From: Bradyrhizobium sp. B097 | GTDB taxonomy: Bacteria > Pseudomonadota > Alphaproteobacteria > Rhizobiales > Xanthobacteraceae | Assembly: GCF_038957035.1 (NCBI RefSeq) | Contig: NZ_CP152412.1 | Coordinates: forward strand, 2,662,501-2,726,500 | Direction: 5' to 3' | Length of the DNA: 64,000 bases | Part shown: piece after piece, positions 35,762 through 46,601 of the stretch | Numbering within the stretch: the first letter of the stretch is position 1 | Layout: every line of letters starts with the position of its first letter | Program-made: the position numbers and the translations under genes | Notes under the pieces: generated by a model | Database searches by the model: none | Seen by the model: the letters and a program-made list of their open reading frames with translations, nothing else | What the model was told of the DNA's origin: nothing

Positions 35762-36862
35762 ATGACCTCGATCGGCACCACGCCAAATCCTTACGCCCAA
35801 TACGGCTCGGCCTATGCGCGGGCCGCCGCGACACCCTCGCTGGCGGCGACCTTGTCAGGCGACGGCAGCGCCGGTGACCTGTCGACATCCGCGACACCGA
35901 GCGCTGCGACCAACCTCACGCTGTCGGACGTCGCCCGCGCGCAGCTCGCCAAGGCGCCGCTGCCGGATTTCGCGACCGTCACCAACGACGCGCGCGTCAC
36001 GCTCGACCGGCTCTACACGGTCGCGGGGGTGAAGAAGCCGATCGTCGACGGCAAGACCACGATCGATCTCTCGACACTGGATCGCCGCTCGCTGTTTGCG
36101 ATCTCGACCAACAATGGCGGCAAGTTCACGCCGGACGAGCAGGCGGTCGCCGCCACCGAACTGAAGCAGCGCTTCGACAAGGTCTTGGCGCCGTCGCTTG
36201 CGACCACCCGCCTGACCGGCGACTACAGCGTCAGCTACAAGTCGGCGCTCGACTATCTCGACGGCGCCAGCGATGAGGAAAAGGCCACCGCAACCTGGGC
36301 CAATCAGCGCGCCGCGGTGCTGAAAGGCTATCAGGCGACGCAGCAGGATCCGAACAAGGCGCCGGCGGGAATTTCAGGCGACCCGATCGCGGCCGCGCTG
36401 GCGGGAACCACGCCTCCTGCGACGGGTAAGCCACGTGATTTCAGCAGCGTAGCGAGCGACGTGCGGGCCTTCCTGGATCGGCTGAAGAGCGAGGCGGCGA
36501 GCAACGGCAAGCAACTGGTTTACGATTCCCGCCGCAAGACCGGACAGCTCGCCGACCTGTCCTCGCTCGACAACCGCTCGCTGTCAGCGATCTCGCTGAA
36601 CCAGGACAAGAAGTTTTCAGGCGAGGAGATCTTCGCGGCCAAGCAGGAACTCAACACGCGGACCCGCCTTGCCGTGCTCGATGCGCTGAAGCAGAGCCAG
36701 TCCGCCGGCGATCCGCGCCAGTTCAGCCTCGGCATCCTCAAGCAATATTCCTCGATGAGCGCGGAGGAACGCCAGGCGGCCAACTGGACGCAGGATTTCC
36801 AGGACGCCGCGATCAAGAGCTACAAGTCGACCTCGACGCTGCTCTCGATCCTGAAATCGTAG
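35762..36862 (+). CDS. Two-module repeat protein of unknown function
   Basis: The 366-residue soluble protein has a Ser/Thr/Ala-rich N-terminal 60 residues and then two homologous modules of about 140 residues. Module 1 (from about 69) reads DFATVTNDARVTLDRLY, DLSTLDRRSLFAIS, NNGGKFTPDEQAVAATEL and ATWANQRAAVLKGYQAT. Module 2 (from about 226) reads DFSSVASDVRAFLDRLK, DLSSLDNRSLSAIS, NQDKKFSGEEIFAAKQEL and ANWTQDFQDAAIKSYKST. No signal peptide or known domain is seen. The N/D-x-G/D-K-F acidic loops resemble EF-hand-like sites. The gene follows a CtrA-like site. Confidence 0.8.
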   Translation: MTSIGTTPNPYAQYGSAYARAAATPSLAATLSGDGSAGDLSTSATPSAATNLTLSDVARAQLAKAPLPDFATVTNDARVTLDRLYTVAGVKKPIVDGKTTIDLSTLDRRSLFAISTNNGGKFTPDEQAVAATELKQRFDKVLAPSLATTRLTGDYSVSYKSALDYLDGASDEEKATATWANQRAAVLKGYQATQQDPNKAPAGISGDPIAAALAGTTPPATGKPRDFSSVASDVRAFLDRLKSEAASNGKQLVYDSRRKTGQLADLSSLDNRSLSAISLNQDKKFSGEEIFAAKQELNTRTRLAVLDALKQSQSAGDPRQFSLGILKQYSSMSAEERQAANWTQDFQDAAIKSYKSTSTLLSILKS

Positions 36863-36874
36863 ATCGCGACGACA

Positions 36875-37096
36875 CTAGAACGCGATGAGATTAGGTCGAA
36901 TAGCACCGCGAAGGCGGTTCGCTCCCTCTCCCGCTTGCGGGGGAGGGTTGGGGTGGGGGCTCTCTCCGCGAGTCACATCGTGGAGAGAGCCCCCACCCGC
37001 ATCGCATCTTCGATGCGATGCGACCTCCCCCGCAAGCGGGAGAGGTGAGCCAGTCCGCCGCAAGACCGATTCAACATGACATCATCTTGCTCTAGA
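36875..37096. repeat. Composite nested palindrome with terminal inverted repeats (MITE-like)
   Basis: The outer ends CTAGAACGCGATGAGATTAG and, read inward from the right, CTAGAGCAAGATGATGTCAT are imperfect inverted repeats. Inside lie CTCTCCCGCTTGCGGG arms and GGGGGCTCTCTCC arms, the core also found at 22408-22519. A related element with the same kind of ends is at 49419-49532. Confidence 0.78.
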
Positions 37097-37103
37097 ACCG
37101 AAG

Positions 37104-37139
37104 AGCCCCGCCCGGAGGGGAGGCCGGGCGGGGCTTTCT
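37104..37139 (+). terminator. Strong GC hairpin terminator
   Basis: AGCCCCGCCCGG and CCGGGCGGGGCT form a perfect 12-bp stem with an 8-nt loop followed by TTTCT. It could end transcripts from both the plus-strand two-module gene and the convergent DUF1236 gene. Confidence 0.65.
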
Positions 37140-37214
37140 GGTCCGGTCGAACTGCGCGCACATCCGCTTGCGCGGCGCCCGGACTGTTCGTTCAGGCGAT
37201 CCCGCCGAGCTGAG

Positions 37215-37574
37215 CTATTCGACCACCTGAACGATCCGCCGCGAACGCGGCTCGACCAGAACGGTCTCGCCATTCACGACGGTGTAGCGATAGGGCGTCG
37301 CGCCGAACCGTTGCGGCACGTCGTAATAAGTTACGCCGGCATCCGGCAGCACGGTGCCGATCACGACGCGATCCGGAACGGTGTAGTTCGGCACGCGCTC
37401 GCGCACGATGTATTCGCGGAATGCCGGGCGCTGCTCGACCGCAATGCCTTCGTCATCCTCGACTGCAACCGGCGGGCCACCGCGGACAACGCCGACGGTC
37501 TGGGCCTGTGCGGCAACAGCCGGCACCGTGATCGCAGCAGCAACCGCTGCAACGGCAAGTATTCTGTTTCGCAT
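37215..37574 (-). CDS. DUF1236 exported protein
   Basis: The 119-residue protein has a signal peptide (MRNRILAVAAVAAAITVPA to AAQAQ) and the DUF1236 pattern YIVRERVPNYTVPDRVVIGTV, LPDAGVTYYDVPQRFG, YRYTVVNGETVLVEPRSRRIV. These periplasmic proteins are abundant in Bradyrhizobium, and the function is unknown. The ATG follows GGAGCGAG on the minus strand. Confidence 0.85.
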   Translation of the reverse strand: MRNRILAVAAVAAAITVPAVAAQAQTVGVVRGGPPVAVEDDEGIAVEQRPAFREYIVRERVPNYTVPDRVVIGTVLPDAGVTYYDVPQRFGATPYRYTVVNGETVLVEPRSRRIVQVVE

Positions 37575-37809
37575 GGCTCGCTCCATTCTTTTGACGCGCG
37601 CGCCGACCTTCGCCGATGCGCACGGCGAGCCAATGCATCTGGTGTGGTGATGTTCCGGAAAAACCGCCGCCACATACGCGGCATTTTGGAGCAATTTTCG
37701 TGAGTTGCGGGAACTCTCAGGCCGTGACGGACGTCTTGATGTGGAAACCCCCGCAGCGGATAAACTGCCGCTCGATTCGCTCCTCCAAAAACCGCCGGAG
37801 AACTCTTCA

Positions 37810-37965
37810 ATGGTCATCACCGCTGGGCATTTGCCGCACATTGTCGCTCTGATTGCAGGCATCCTGATCCTGATCATGCCGCGGCTGCTCAACTACATCG
37901 TCGCGATCTACCTGATCTTCGTCGGGCTCGTCGGGATGGGCCTGCTGCGCTGGCTGCACCTGTAG
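37810..37965 (+). CDS. DUF3096 small membrane protein
   Basis: The 51-residue protein is two hydrophobic segments, HIVALIAGILILIMPRLLNY and IVAIYLIFVGLVGMGLLRWL, the DUF3096 pattern. It is an inner-membrane protein of unknown role. The frame upstream of 37810 is not conserved-looking, so the ATG there is chosen. Confidence 0.82.
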   Translation: MVITAGHLPHIVALIAGILILIMPRLLNYIVAIYLIFVGLVGMGLLRWLHL

Positions 37966-38056
37966 CGGGAAAGCGGGGTTTCGCGGCTTGCGCGGAACCC
38001 CCCAAAATGGTGTAAGGCGCGCATCTTCGACCCCTCTTTTCGGATTGTTGTCTGAC

Positions 38057-40972
<2,916 letters not shown>

Positions 40973-40997
40973 GCGATCAATCAGTCCAGAGAGTGCG

Positions 40998-41026
40998 ATG
41001 GCCGGGACCAAGTCCCGGCCATTTGC
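40998..41026 (+). terminator. Terminator hairpin after ppdK
   Basis: ATGGCCGGGA and TCCCGGCCAT form a 10-bp perfect stem with a 5-nt loop followed by TTGCTT, 25 bp after the ppdK stop. Confidence 0.6.
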
Positions 41027-41038
41027 TTATCGGGGTTC

Positions 41039-41122
41039 GTAGGATGGGTGGAGCGAAGCGATACCCATCAATTGCCTCCGCGTGGAGAGATGATGGGTAT
41101 CGCTGCGCTGCACCCATCCTAC
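41039..41122. repeat. Dispersed palindrome, GTAGGATGGGT family
   Basis: GTAGGATGGGTGGAGCGAAG and its complement ending ACCCATCCTAC form a hairpin. Relatives are at 59391-59475 and 63106-63186. The rest of the gap to 41374 shows no gene, only short GCACGTGC-type palindromes near 41240. Confidence 0.82.
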
Positions 41123-41374
41123 GCGTCGGAATCCTGCGGCGCGCGCAACACTCTATTCACCATCCCTGTTGACCGGATGTTTACGACTTTCATGCGCCGC
41201 GCATTTACCAAGACGCGTGATGCGACGTGCGTCGCACGTGCGATCGCTTGAGTGTAGCGCGCGTGCAACGCTGATTAACTCCGCGGCAACCTAAACAAGT
41301 TAGCAACGAGAAAGGTCGAATTGCGCGGATGTACCGCGTTCGATTGCACTCAGTAAGCGTTGCGTGAGCGTACG

Positions 41375-42856
41375 ATGTTTGTGTCGCGTAACCAGCCGAA
41401 GGGCGCACGTCTTGCGCTCTTCGGTCTCGGTCTTGGCATCTTCGCACTGATGCCGACCGAGCTCGGATATCAGGATATTGCGTCGCTTTTGGCCCGGCAG
41501 CCCGGCGTTGCCGAGCGCTGGCAGAAGCGCGTCTTCGCCTCCGCGGTCGGCTCCATCCAGGTGGCGACCTACAGCTTCGGCCGTCCGATCGGAACATCGG
41601 CGCCGCAGGATCCGCAAATCCTGCTCGCGCGGCTGGACAGTCCGAGCGTCGATATCACCGGTACGGTGACGCGCAATCCGATCACAGCACCGCCGCCGCG
41701 CTACCAGGCATCCGATTTTCCCAAGGTCGATCGCACCCTGAAGGGCGATCGTCTCGTCGTCGGGCGGCCTGACCAGGTCGATCCTGCACGGCCCGCGAAC
41801 CCGGCGCCGGCGAACGAGGATCCCGCGACTTCGAATTCGTCGGTCAAGGGCATGAAGACCACGACCGCGCCGGCCGACAACGCGCCGCTCGATCCCGAAT
41901 TGCAGGAGGCGCTGCGCGCGCCGCCACTGCCGCAATATGTCAAGCCGTCGCCGCAGCAATACGACGTGTCGATGTCGCTCGAGGCCAGTCCGCTCGATGA
42001 TCTGAAGCCTGCGCCCGCAAAGCCTGCCGCTGCGCCGCCTGCCGATGCAACGCATGCGCGCGACCCGTTTGCATTCAAGACCGCCAGCCTGTTCTTCGGC
42101 TCGTCGCTCGGCACGCCCGAGAATCTCGAGCGCTGGCAGCCCGGCGAGGCGCCGGTGGTCGTTGCGCCGGCAGCGCAGCCCGATCCCGACCTGAAGGTGA
42201 TGGCGTCACTGCCGGTCGATGCCGACGGCCCGGTCAAGGCCGGCGAGATGGGCGAGAGCATCGCGCCGAAGGGCGAGGTCAACGCCGACGACCAGCACAC
42301 CAAGACGCCGGCGGAGCGGCTCGGCCTGTTCGACGAGAAATCGCGCGCCAAGTCGGAGAAGTGCCTCGCCGAGGCGGTCTATTTCGAGGCGCGCGGCGAA
42401 GCGGTGCGGGGCCAGATCGCGGTCGCCCAGGTGGTGCTGAACCGCGCCTTCTCCGGCAAATATCCGGAGACCGTGTGCGGCGTGGTCTACCAGAACAAGA
42501 ACCGCCACTACGCCTGTCAGTTCACCTTCGCCTGCGACAACATCCCAGACGTGGTCCGCGAGCCCGACATGTGGGACCGCGCCAAGAAGATCTCGAAGGC
42601 GATCCTCGACGGCAAATTGTGGCTGCCGGAAGTCGATCGCTCGACCCACTACCACGCCTATTGGGTGCGGCCGTCCTGGGTCAGTGAAATGAAGAAGACG
42701 TACAAGTTCGGCGTCCACACCTTCTATCGCCCGCGCGCCTGGGGCGACGGCAGCGACGCGCCGAGCTGGGGCAATCCGGCCGAGACCGCCAAGATCTCGG
42801 CGCAACTCGCCGAAGCCGCCCAGAGCTCGGCCGAGCAGGCCAGCGCCAAGCGATAA
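41375..42856 (+). CDS. Cell wall hydrolase, SleB type
   Basis: The 493-residue protein has one N-terminal hydrophobic segment (ARLALFGLGLGIFALMP) that anchors or exports it, a long Pro/Ala-rich low-complexity region to about residue 320, and a C-terminal Hydrolase_2/SleB domain with the catalytic Glu in LAEAVYFEARGEAVRGQIAV and VVLNRAFSGKYPETVCGVVYQ, RHYACQFTFACD, and THYHAYWVRPSW. Such enzymes cleave peptidoglycan glycan strands. The ATG at 41375 is used; TTG and GTG codons just upstream are in frame. Confidence 0.87.
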   Translation: MFVSRNQPKGARLALFGLGLGIFALMPTELGYQDIASLLARQPGVAERWQKRVFASAVGSIQVATYSFGRPIGTSAPQDPQILLARLDSPSVDITGTVTRNPITAPPPRYQASDFPKVDRTLKGDRLVVGRPDQVDPARPANPAPANEDPATSNSSVKGMKTTTAPADNAPLDPELQEALRAPPLPQYVKPSPQQYDVSMSLEASPLDDLKPAPAKPAAAPPADATHARDPFAFKTASLFFGSSLGTPENLERWQPGEAPVVVAPAAQPDPDLKVMASLPVDADGPVKAGEMGESIAPKGEVNADDQHTKTPAERLGLFDEKSRAKSEKCLAEAVYFEARGEAVRGQIAVAQVVLNRAFSGKYPETVCGVVYQNKNRHYACQFTFACDNIPDVVREPDMWDRAKKISKAILDGKLWLPEVDRSTHYHAYWVRPSWVSEMKKTYKFGVHTFYRPRAWGDGSDAPSWGNPAETAKISAQLAEAAQSSAEQASAKR

Positions 42857-43034
42857 CGCCTCCGGCCTTCCATTCCAGGTTCGCCATGCCCCGGAATGAC
42901 CGTCGCATATTCTGCAGAGCTGCCTTGCGAGCGAATATTTTTCTCCGCCGCCTCTTGGGATTTCCATGCAGATGCATTAACTCCCGGTAATGTTTCGCGG
43001 GGCGGTTCCCCCGCCAGTCGCGGGGGAAGACAGC

Positions 43035-44279
43035 ATGGCCGTTACCAGCGGGGATCTCCGACCGACGTCCGGCACCTGGCGCACGCCGCTCGTCATCATC
43101 GTCTGCGGCTGTGCGATCGCGCTGCTGAGTTTCGGCCCGCGCTCCAGCCTCGGCTTCTTCGTGCAGCCGATGGGCCGCGAATTCGCCTGGGGCCGCGACG
43201 TGTTCGGCCTTGCCATCGCGCTGCAGAACCTGTTGTGGGGGCTCGGCCAGCCGATCGCAGGCGCCATTGCCGATCGCTTCGGCCTGCTGCGCGTCATGGT
43301 CGTCGGCGCCTTGCTGTACGCCGCCGGCCTGCTGCTGATGCGTTACTCGACCACCTCATTGTCGCTCGACATCAGCGCCGGCGTGCTGATCGGCTTCGGC
43401 CTGTCGGGCTCGTCGTTCAATCTGGTGCTGGCGGCGTTCAGCAAGCTGCTGCCGCCGGAGAAGCGCGGCATCGCGCTCGGCGCCGGCACCGCCGCCGGTT
43501 CGTTCGGCCAGTTCCTGTTCGCGCCGTTTGGCGTTGCGATGATCGACAATTTCGGCTGGCAGACCGCGCTCGTCGTGTTCAGCGCGCTGATGCTGCTGAT
43601 CGTGCCGCTCTCGCTCGCGCTTGTGACGCCACCCACCGAGACCGGCGAGGTGCCGGCCGCCGACCAGCAGTCGTTCAAGACCGCGCTCGCCGAAGCCTTC
43701 GGCCATCGCTCCTATGTGCTGCTGGTGCTCGGTTTCTTCACCTGCGGCTTCCAGCTCGCCTTCATCACCATCCATCTGCCGGCCTATCTGGCCGACCGCG
43801 GCATTCCGGCGACCACCGGCGGTTGGGTGGTTGCGGCGATCGGCCTGTTCAATATCGTGGGCTCGCTCAGCGTCGGCTGGCTGCAGAACTTCTTTCCGAA
43901 GCGCTATTTGCTCTCGGTGATCTACTTTTCGCGCGCGCTGGCGACCGTCGCCTTCATCTCGTTCCCGGTGACGCCGTTCTCGGCGATCGCATTCGGCGCG
44001 GTCTCGGGACTGCTGTGGCTGTCGAGCGTACCTCCGACCTCGGCGCTGGTCGCGCTGATGTTCGGCACCCGCTGGTTCTCCACCCTCTATGGCTTCGCCT
44101 TCGTCAGCCATCAGGTGGGCGGCTTCCTCGGGGTCTGGCTCGGCGGCGTCGTGTTCGAGCAGTATGGCTCCTACACGCCGATCTGGTGGCTGTCGGTGCT
44201 GTTCGGCGTGCTGTCGGCGCTGATCAACCTGCCGATCGTTGAAAAGCCCGTCGTGCGCCCGGTTGCGCAGCCGGCCTGA
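43035..44279 (+). CDS. MFS transporter
   Basis: The 414-residue protein has 12 hydrophobic segments and major facilitator signatures, such as [21 protein letters not shown] after helix 2 and [29 protein letters not shown] in helices 4-5, resembling the oxalate/formate antiporter-like or monocarboxylate group. The ATG at 43035 follows GGGGGAAG at good spacing, which decides it over 42990. The substrate is unknown. It lies 46 bp upstream of an acryloyl-CoA-reductase-like gene, possibly co-transcribed. Confidence 0.86.
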   Translation: MAVTSGDLRPTSGTWRTPLVIIVCGCAIALLSFGPRSSLGFFVQPMGREFAWGRDVFGLAIALQNLLWGLGQPIAGAIADRFGLLRVMVVGALLYAAGLLLMRYSTTSLSLDISAGVLIGFGLSGSSFNLVLAAFSKLLPPEKRGIALGAGTAAGSFGQFLFAPFGVAMIDNFGWQTALVVFSALMLLIVPLSLALVTPPTETGEVPAADQQSFKTALAEAFGHRSYVLLVLGFFTCGFQLAFITIHLPAYLADRGIPATTGGWVVAAIGLFNIVGSLSVGWLQNFFPKRYLLSVIYFSRALATVAFISFPVTPFSAIAFGAVSGLLWLSSVPPTSALVALMFGTRWFSTLYGFAFVSHQVGGFLGVWLGGVVFEQYGSYTPIWWLSVLFGVLSALINLPIVEKPVVRPVAQPA

Positions 44280-44325
44280 TGGGTTAAACACTCCCCCGAA
44301 ACCAAGATTACGGGGAGTGCTCATC

Positions 44326-45312
44326 GTGGCAACGTTCAAGGCAATCAGGATCGACAAGGCGGACAAGGGTACCACCGCCGCACTGACCCAATTCGACGAC
44401 GCGGAATTGATGGACGGCGACGTCACCGTCCGCGTCGAATGGTCGACGTTGAACTACAAGGACGGCCTGGCGCTAACCGGCAAGGCGCCGGTGGTGCGCC
44501 GTTTCCCAATGATCGCCGGCATCGATTTCGCGGGCACGGTCGAGCAATCCAGCCATCCCGACTGGAAGGCGGGCGACAAGGTCGTCTGCAACGGCTGGGG
44601 CATGGGCGAGACCCATCTCGGCGCCTATGCGGAAAAGGCCCGCGTCAAGGGCGACTGGCTGGTGCGGCTGCCGGACGGCATTTCGGCCCGCGACGCGATG
44701 GCGGTCGGCACCGCCGGCTATACCGCGATGCTGTCGGTGCTGGCGCTGGAGAAGCATGGTCTCACGCCGAAGAGCGGCCCGGTGGTGGTGACGGGCGCCG
44801 CCGGCGGCGTCGGCTCGGTCGCGATCGCCGTGCTGTCGAAGCTCGGCTACCACGTCATCGCCTCGACCGGGCGGATGTCGGAGGCCGACTATCTCAAAGG
44901 TCTCGGTGCCACCGAGGTGATCGATCGCGCCGAACTGTCGGGTGCCCCCAAGGCGCTTGCGAAGGAGCGCTGGGCCGGCGGCGTCGACAGCGTCGGGTCG
45001 ACCACGCTCGCCAATCTGCTTTCGATGACCAGGTATGGCGGTGCCATCGCGGCCTGCGGCCTGGCGGCCGGGATGGACCTGCCGTCGTCGGTCGCGCCCT
45101 TCATTTTGCGGGGTGTGTGCCTTCTCGGCATCGATTCCGTGATGTGCCCGATCGAGCTCCGCAGGACCGCCTGGCATCGCCTTGCCAGCGATCTGGATAA
45201 GGTAAAACTGGCTGATATCACTCATGAAATCGCCTTGGACGACGTCATGGGGTATGGTGCGAAAATCCTCGGTGGCCAGGTCCGCGGCCGCATCGTGGTA
45301 AAAATAGTCTGA
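44326..45312 (+). CDS. Zinc-independent MDR oxidoreductase, acryloyl-CoA reductase (AcuI/YhdH) family
   Basis: The 328-residue medium-chain dehydrogenase matches the YhdH/AcuI family, which reduces acryloyl-CoA to propionyl-CoA with NADPH. It shows [37 protein letters not shown], the cofactor motif [20 protein letters not shown] and the Arg/Ser-type NADPH site STGRMSE. It lacks the catalytic and structural zinc ligands of alcohol dehydrogenases. The GTG at 44326 follows GGGGAG, while an upstream GTG at 44317 overlaps the ribosome site. It may detoxify acrylate-type CoA intermediates. Confidence 0.87.
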   Translation: MATFKAIRIDKADKGTTAALTQFDDAELMDGDVTVRVEWSTLNYKDGLALTGKAPVVRRFPMIAGIDFAGTVEQSSHPDWKAGDKVVCNGWGMGETHLGAYAEKARVKGDWLVRLPDGISARDAMAVGTAGYTAMLSVLALEKHGLTPKSGPVVVTGAAGGVGSVAIAVLSKLGYHVIASTGRMSEADYLKGLGATEVIDRAELSGAPKALAKERWAGGVDSVGSTTLANLLSMTRYGGAIAACGLAAGMDLPSSVAPFILRGVCLLGIDSVMCPIELRRTAWHRLASDLDKVKLADITHEIALDDVMGYGAKILGGQVRGRIVVKIV

Positions 45313-45500
45313 GGACGTTCAGACTTTACCAACCAAGCTGCTCCAATGTTGCCACTGTTGGTATGGTAAGCAGCGGGTAAAGAGACTTGCAGCATGATCC
45401 CGGGGGGGCCGGGTTTCCTCGCGCAGACGTCGAGAAGCGTCGGTCGCGGGGATCATGCTCAACAAGGAGCGGGTGCCCGCGCTCGTAAGTGGAGTAGCTC

Positions 45501-46079
45501 ATGCTTGCGCGTTTGGTGTTGGGGGCCGTCACGGCCGGAGCGATGGTCGTGCCGGCGTTCGCAGGCATGATGAACGCCGATGAGGCCCGCAAATTCGTCG
45601 CCGGCAAGGTGTTCGCGTTCACCTGTTTCGACGGCACAAGGGGCGCCGGCCGTATCCTCGACGATCTGGGTGCGGCAGGCTCGATCCAGTTCTCCGGCTC
45701 CGGACCCATCCGCCGCGTGCGCCTGCCCGGCAATACGCTGCAAATCCGCGGTCAGAGCGTGTGCGCCTCGCTGAAGGGCATTCCGTTCGAACCGTGCTTC
45801 AATCTCGACAAGCAGGACGACCGCACGTTCCGCGGCTCGGTCTCCGGTATGGGCTTCGCCTACTGCGATTTCCATCACCAGGGCGGCCAGCAGATGCTGA
45901 TGGCACGCGCGGTGGCGCGCCCGCGTTCGCTGCACCCGCGCACACGATCCGCGGATGCCTCGCCGACAGAAGTGTCGCGCGTCGAGACACCGCAGGTCGA
46001 AAGGGCGAAGCTCGAGCCGGTCAAGGTCGAGCCCGCCAAGGTCGAGAGCGCGCCGGAATTGCGCCGCTCCACCGACTAG
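45501..46079 (+). CDS. Exported protein of unknown function with four Cys in its core
   Basis: The 192-residue protein has a signal peptide (MLARLVLGAVTAGAMVVPA FAG), a core from about 25 to 130 with Cys in FTCFDG, SVCASL, EPCFNL and AYCDFH that could make two disulfides, and a low-complexity tail with repeated EPVKVEPAKVE. I recognise no named family. The stop codon TAG belongs to a dispersed repeat that starts at 46076. Confidence 0.7.
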   Translation: MLARLVLGAVTAGAMVVPAFAGMMNADEARKFVAGKVFAFTCFDGTRGAGRILDDLGAAGSIQFSGSGPIRRVRLPGNTLQIRGQSVCASLKGIPFEPCFNLDKQDDRTFRGSVSGMGFAYCDFHHQGGQQMLMARAVARPRSLHPRTRSADASPTEVSRVETPQVERAKLEPVKVEPAKVESAPELRRSTD

Positions 46080-46203
46080 AGCCTATCCGTTCCGATTGAA
46101 TCGGAACGGGGCTCTAGATTCTTGTTTTGACGCGTTTTCTTCACGCGAACCGGTATCCATCCCGCATCAAGTGCGGGACAGGCTTCGCTCGAAAACGCTC
46201 TGA
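46076..46203. repeat. Composite dispersed repeat
   Basis: A first hairpin CTAGAGCC...GGCTCTAG encloses TCCGTTCCGATTGAATCGGAACGG. It is followed by GACGCGTTTTCTTCACGCGAACCGG...GCTCGAAAACGCTC, the inverted relative of 29594-29648. Confidence 0.7.
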
Positions 46204-46339
46204 CGCCTCATCTGCGCGCCAGCGGGAATAACGCCAAGCCGTAGTCATACGGATGGCGGTCGCCACGCGTTGATAGCTACTCAATACCTTAGCGTTCGCC
46301 GACAGGCGGGATGACGGGGACACCGATTTGAGTAGTCAT

Positions 46340-46573
46340 ATGGCGCAGTATTTTTTCCGTATCAGTGATGGCGATTACGCTGGTGCGTCCGACCACGCGA
46401 CGGAGTTCGAGAGCCGTGACGTGGCCTGGGCCGAGATGACCAAGGTCTGCGGTAATTTCCTTGGCAGCATTTCGCGCAACATGAAGCAAGACAGCGAATG
46501 GCACATGGAGCTGCTCGACGAGAGCCGCAAGCCCGTATTCAGGATTCGGCTGGTTGCCGAATCCGTCGACTGA
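46340..46573 (+). CDS. DUF6894-like small protein
   Basis: The 77-residue protein MAQYFFRISDGDYAGASDHATEF...WAEMTKVCGNFLGSI fits the small DUF6894 family found in many copies in rhizobia. It has no signal peptide or membrane segment. The ATG at 46340 is used; an in-frame TTG lies at 46328. Function is unknown. Confidence 0.75.
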   Translation: MAQYFFRISDGDYAGASDHATEFESRDVAWAEMTKVCGNFLGSISRNMKQDSEWHMELLDESRKPVFRIRLVAESVD

Positions 46574-46601
46574 GGCTTTTCGCCGTTCAGGACACCAAGC
46601 T

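Noticed and set aside
41215..41260. Cluster of GCACGTGC-type palindromes upstream of the SleB gene
   Set aside because: Arms are only 4 to 8 bp and not extendable; high-GC sequence gives these often by chance.
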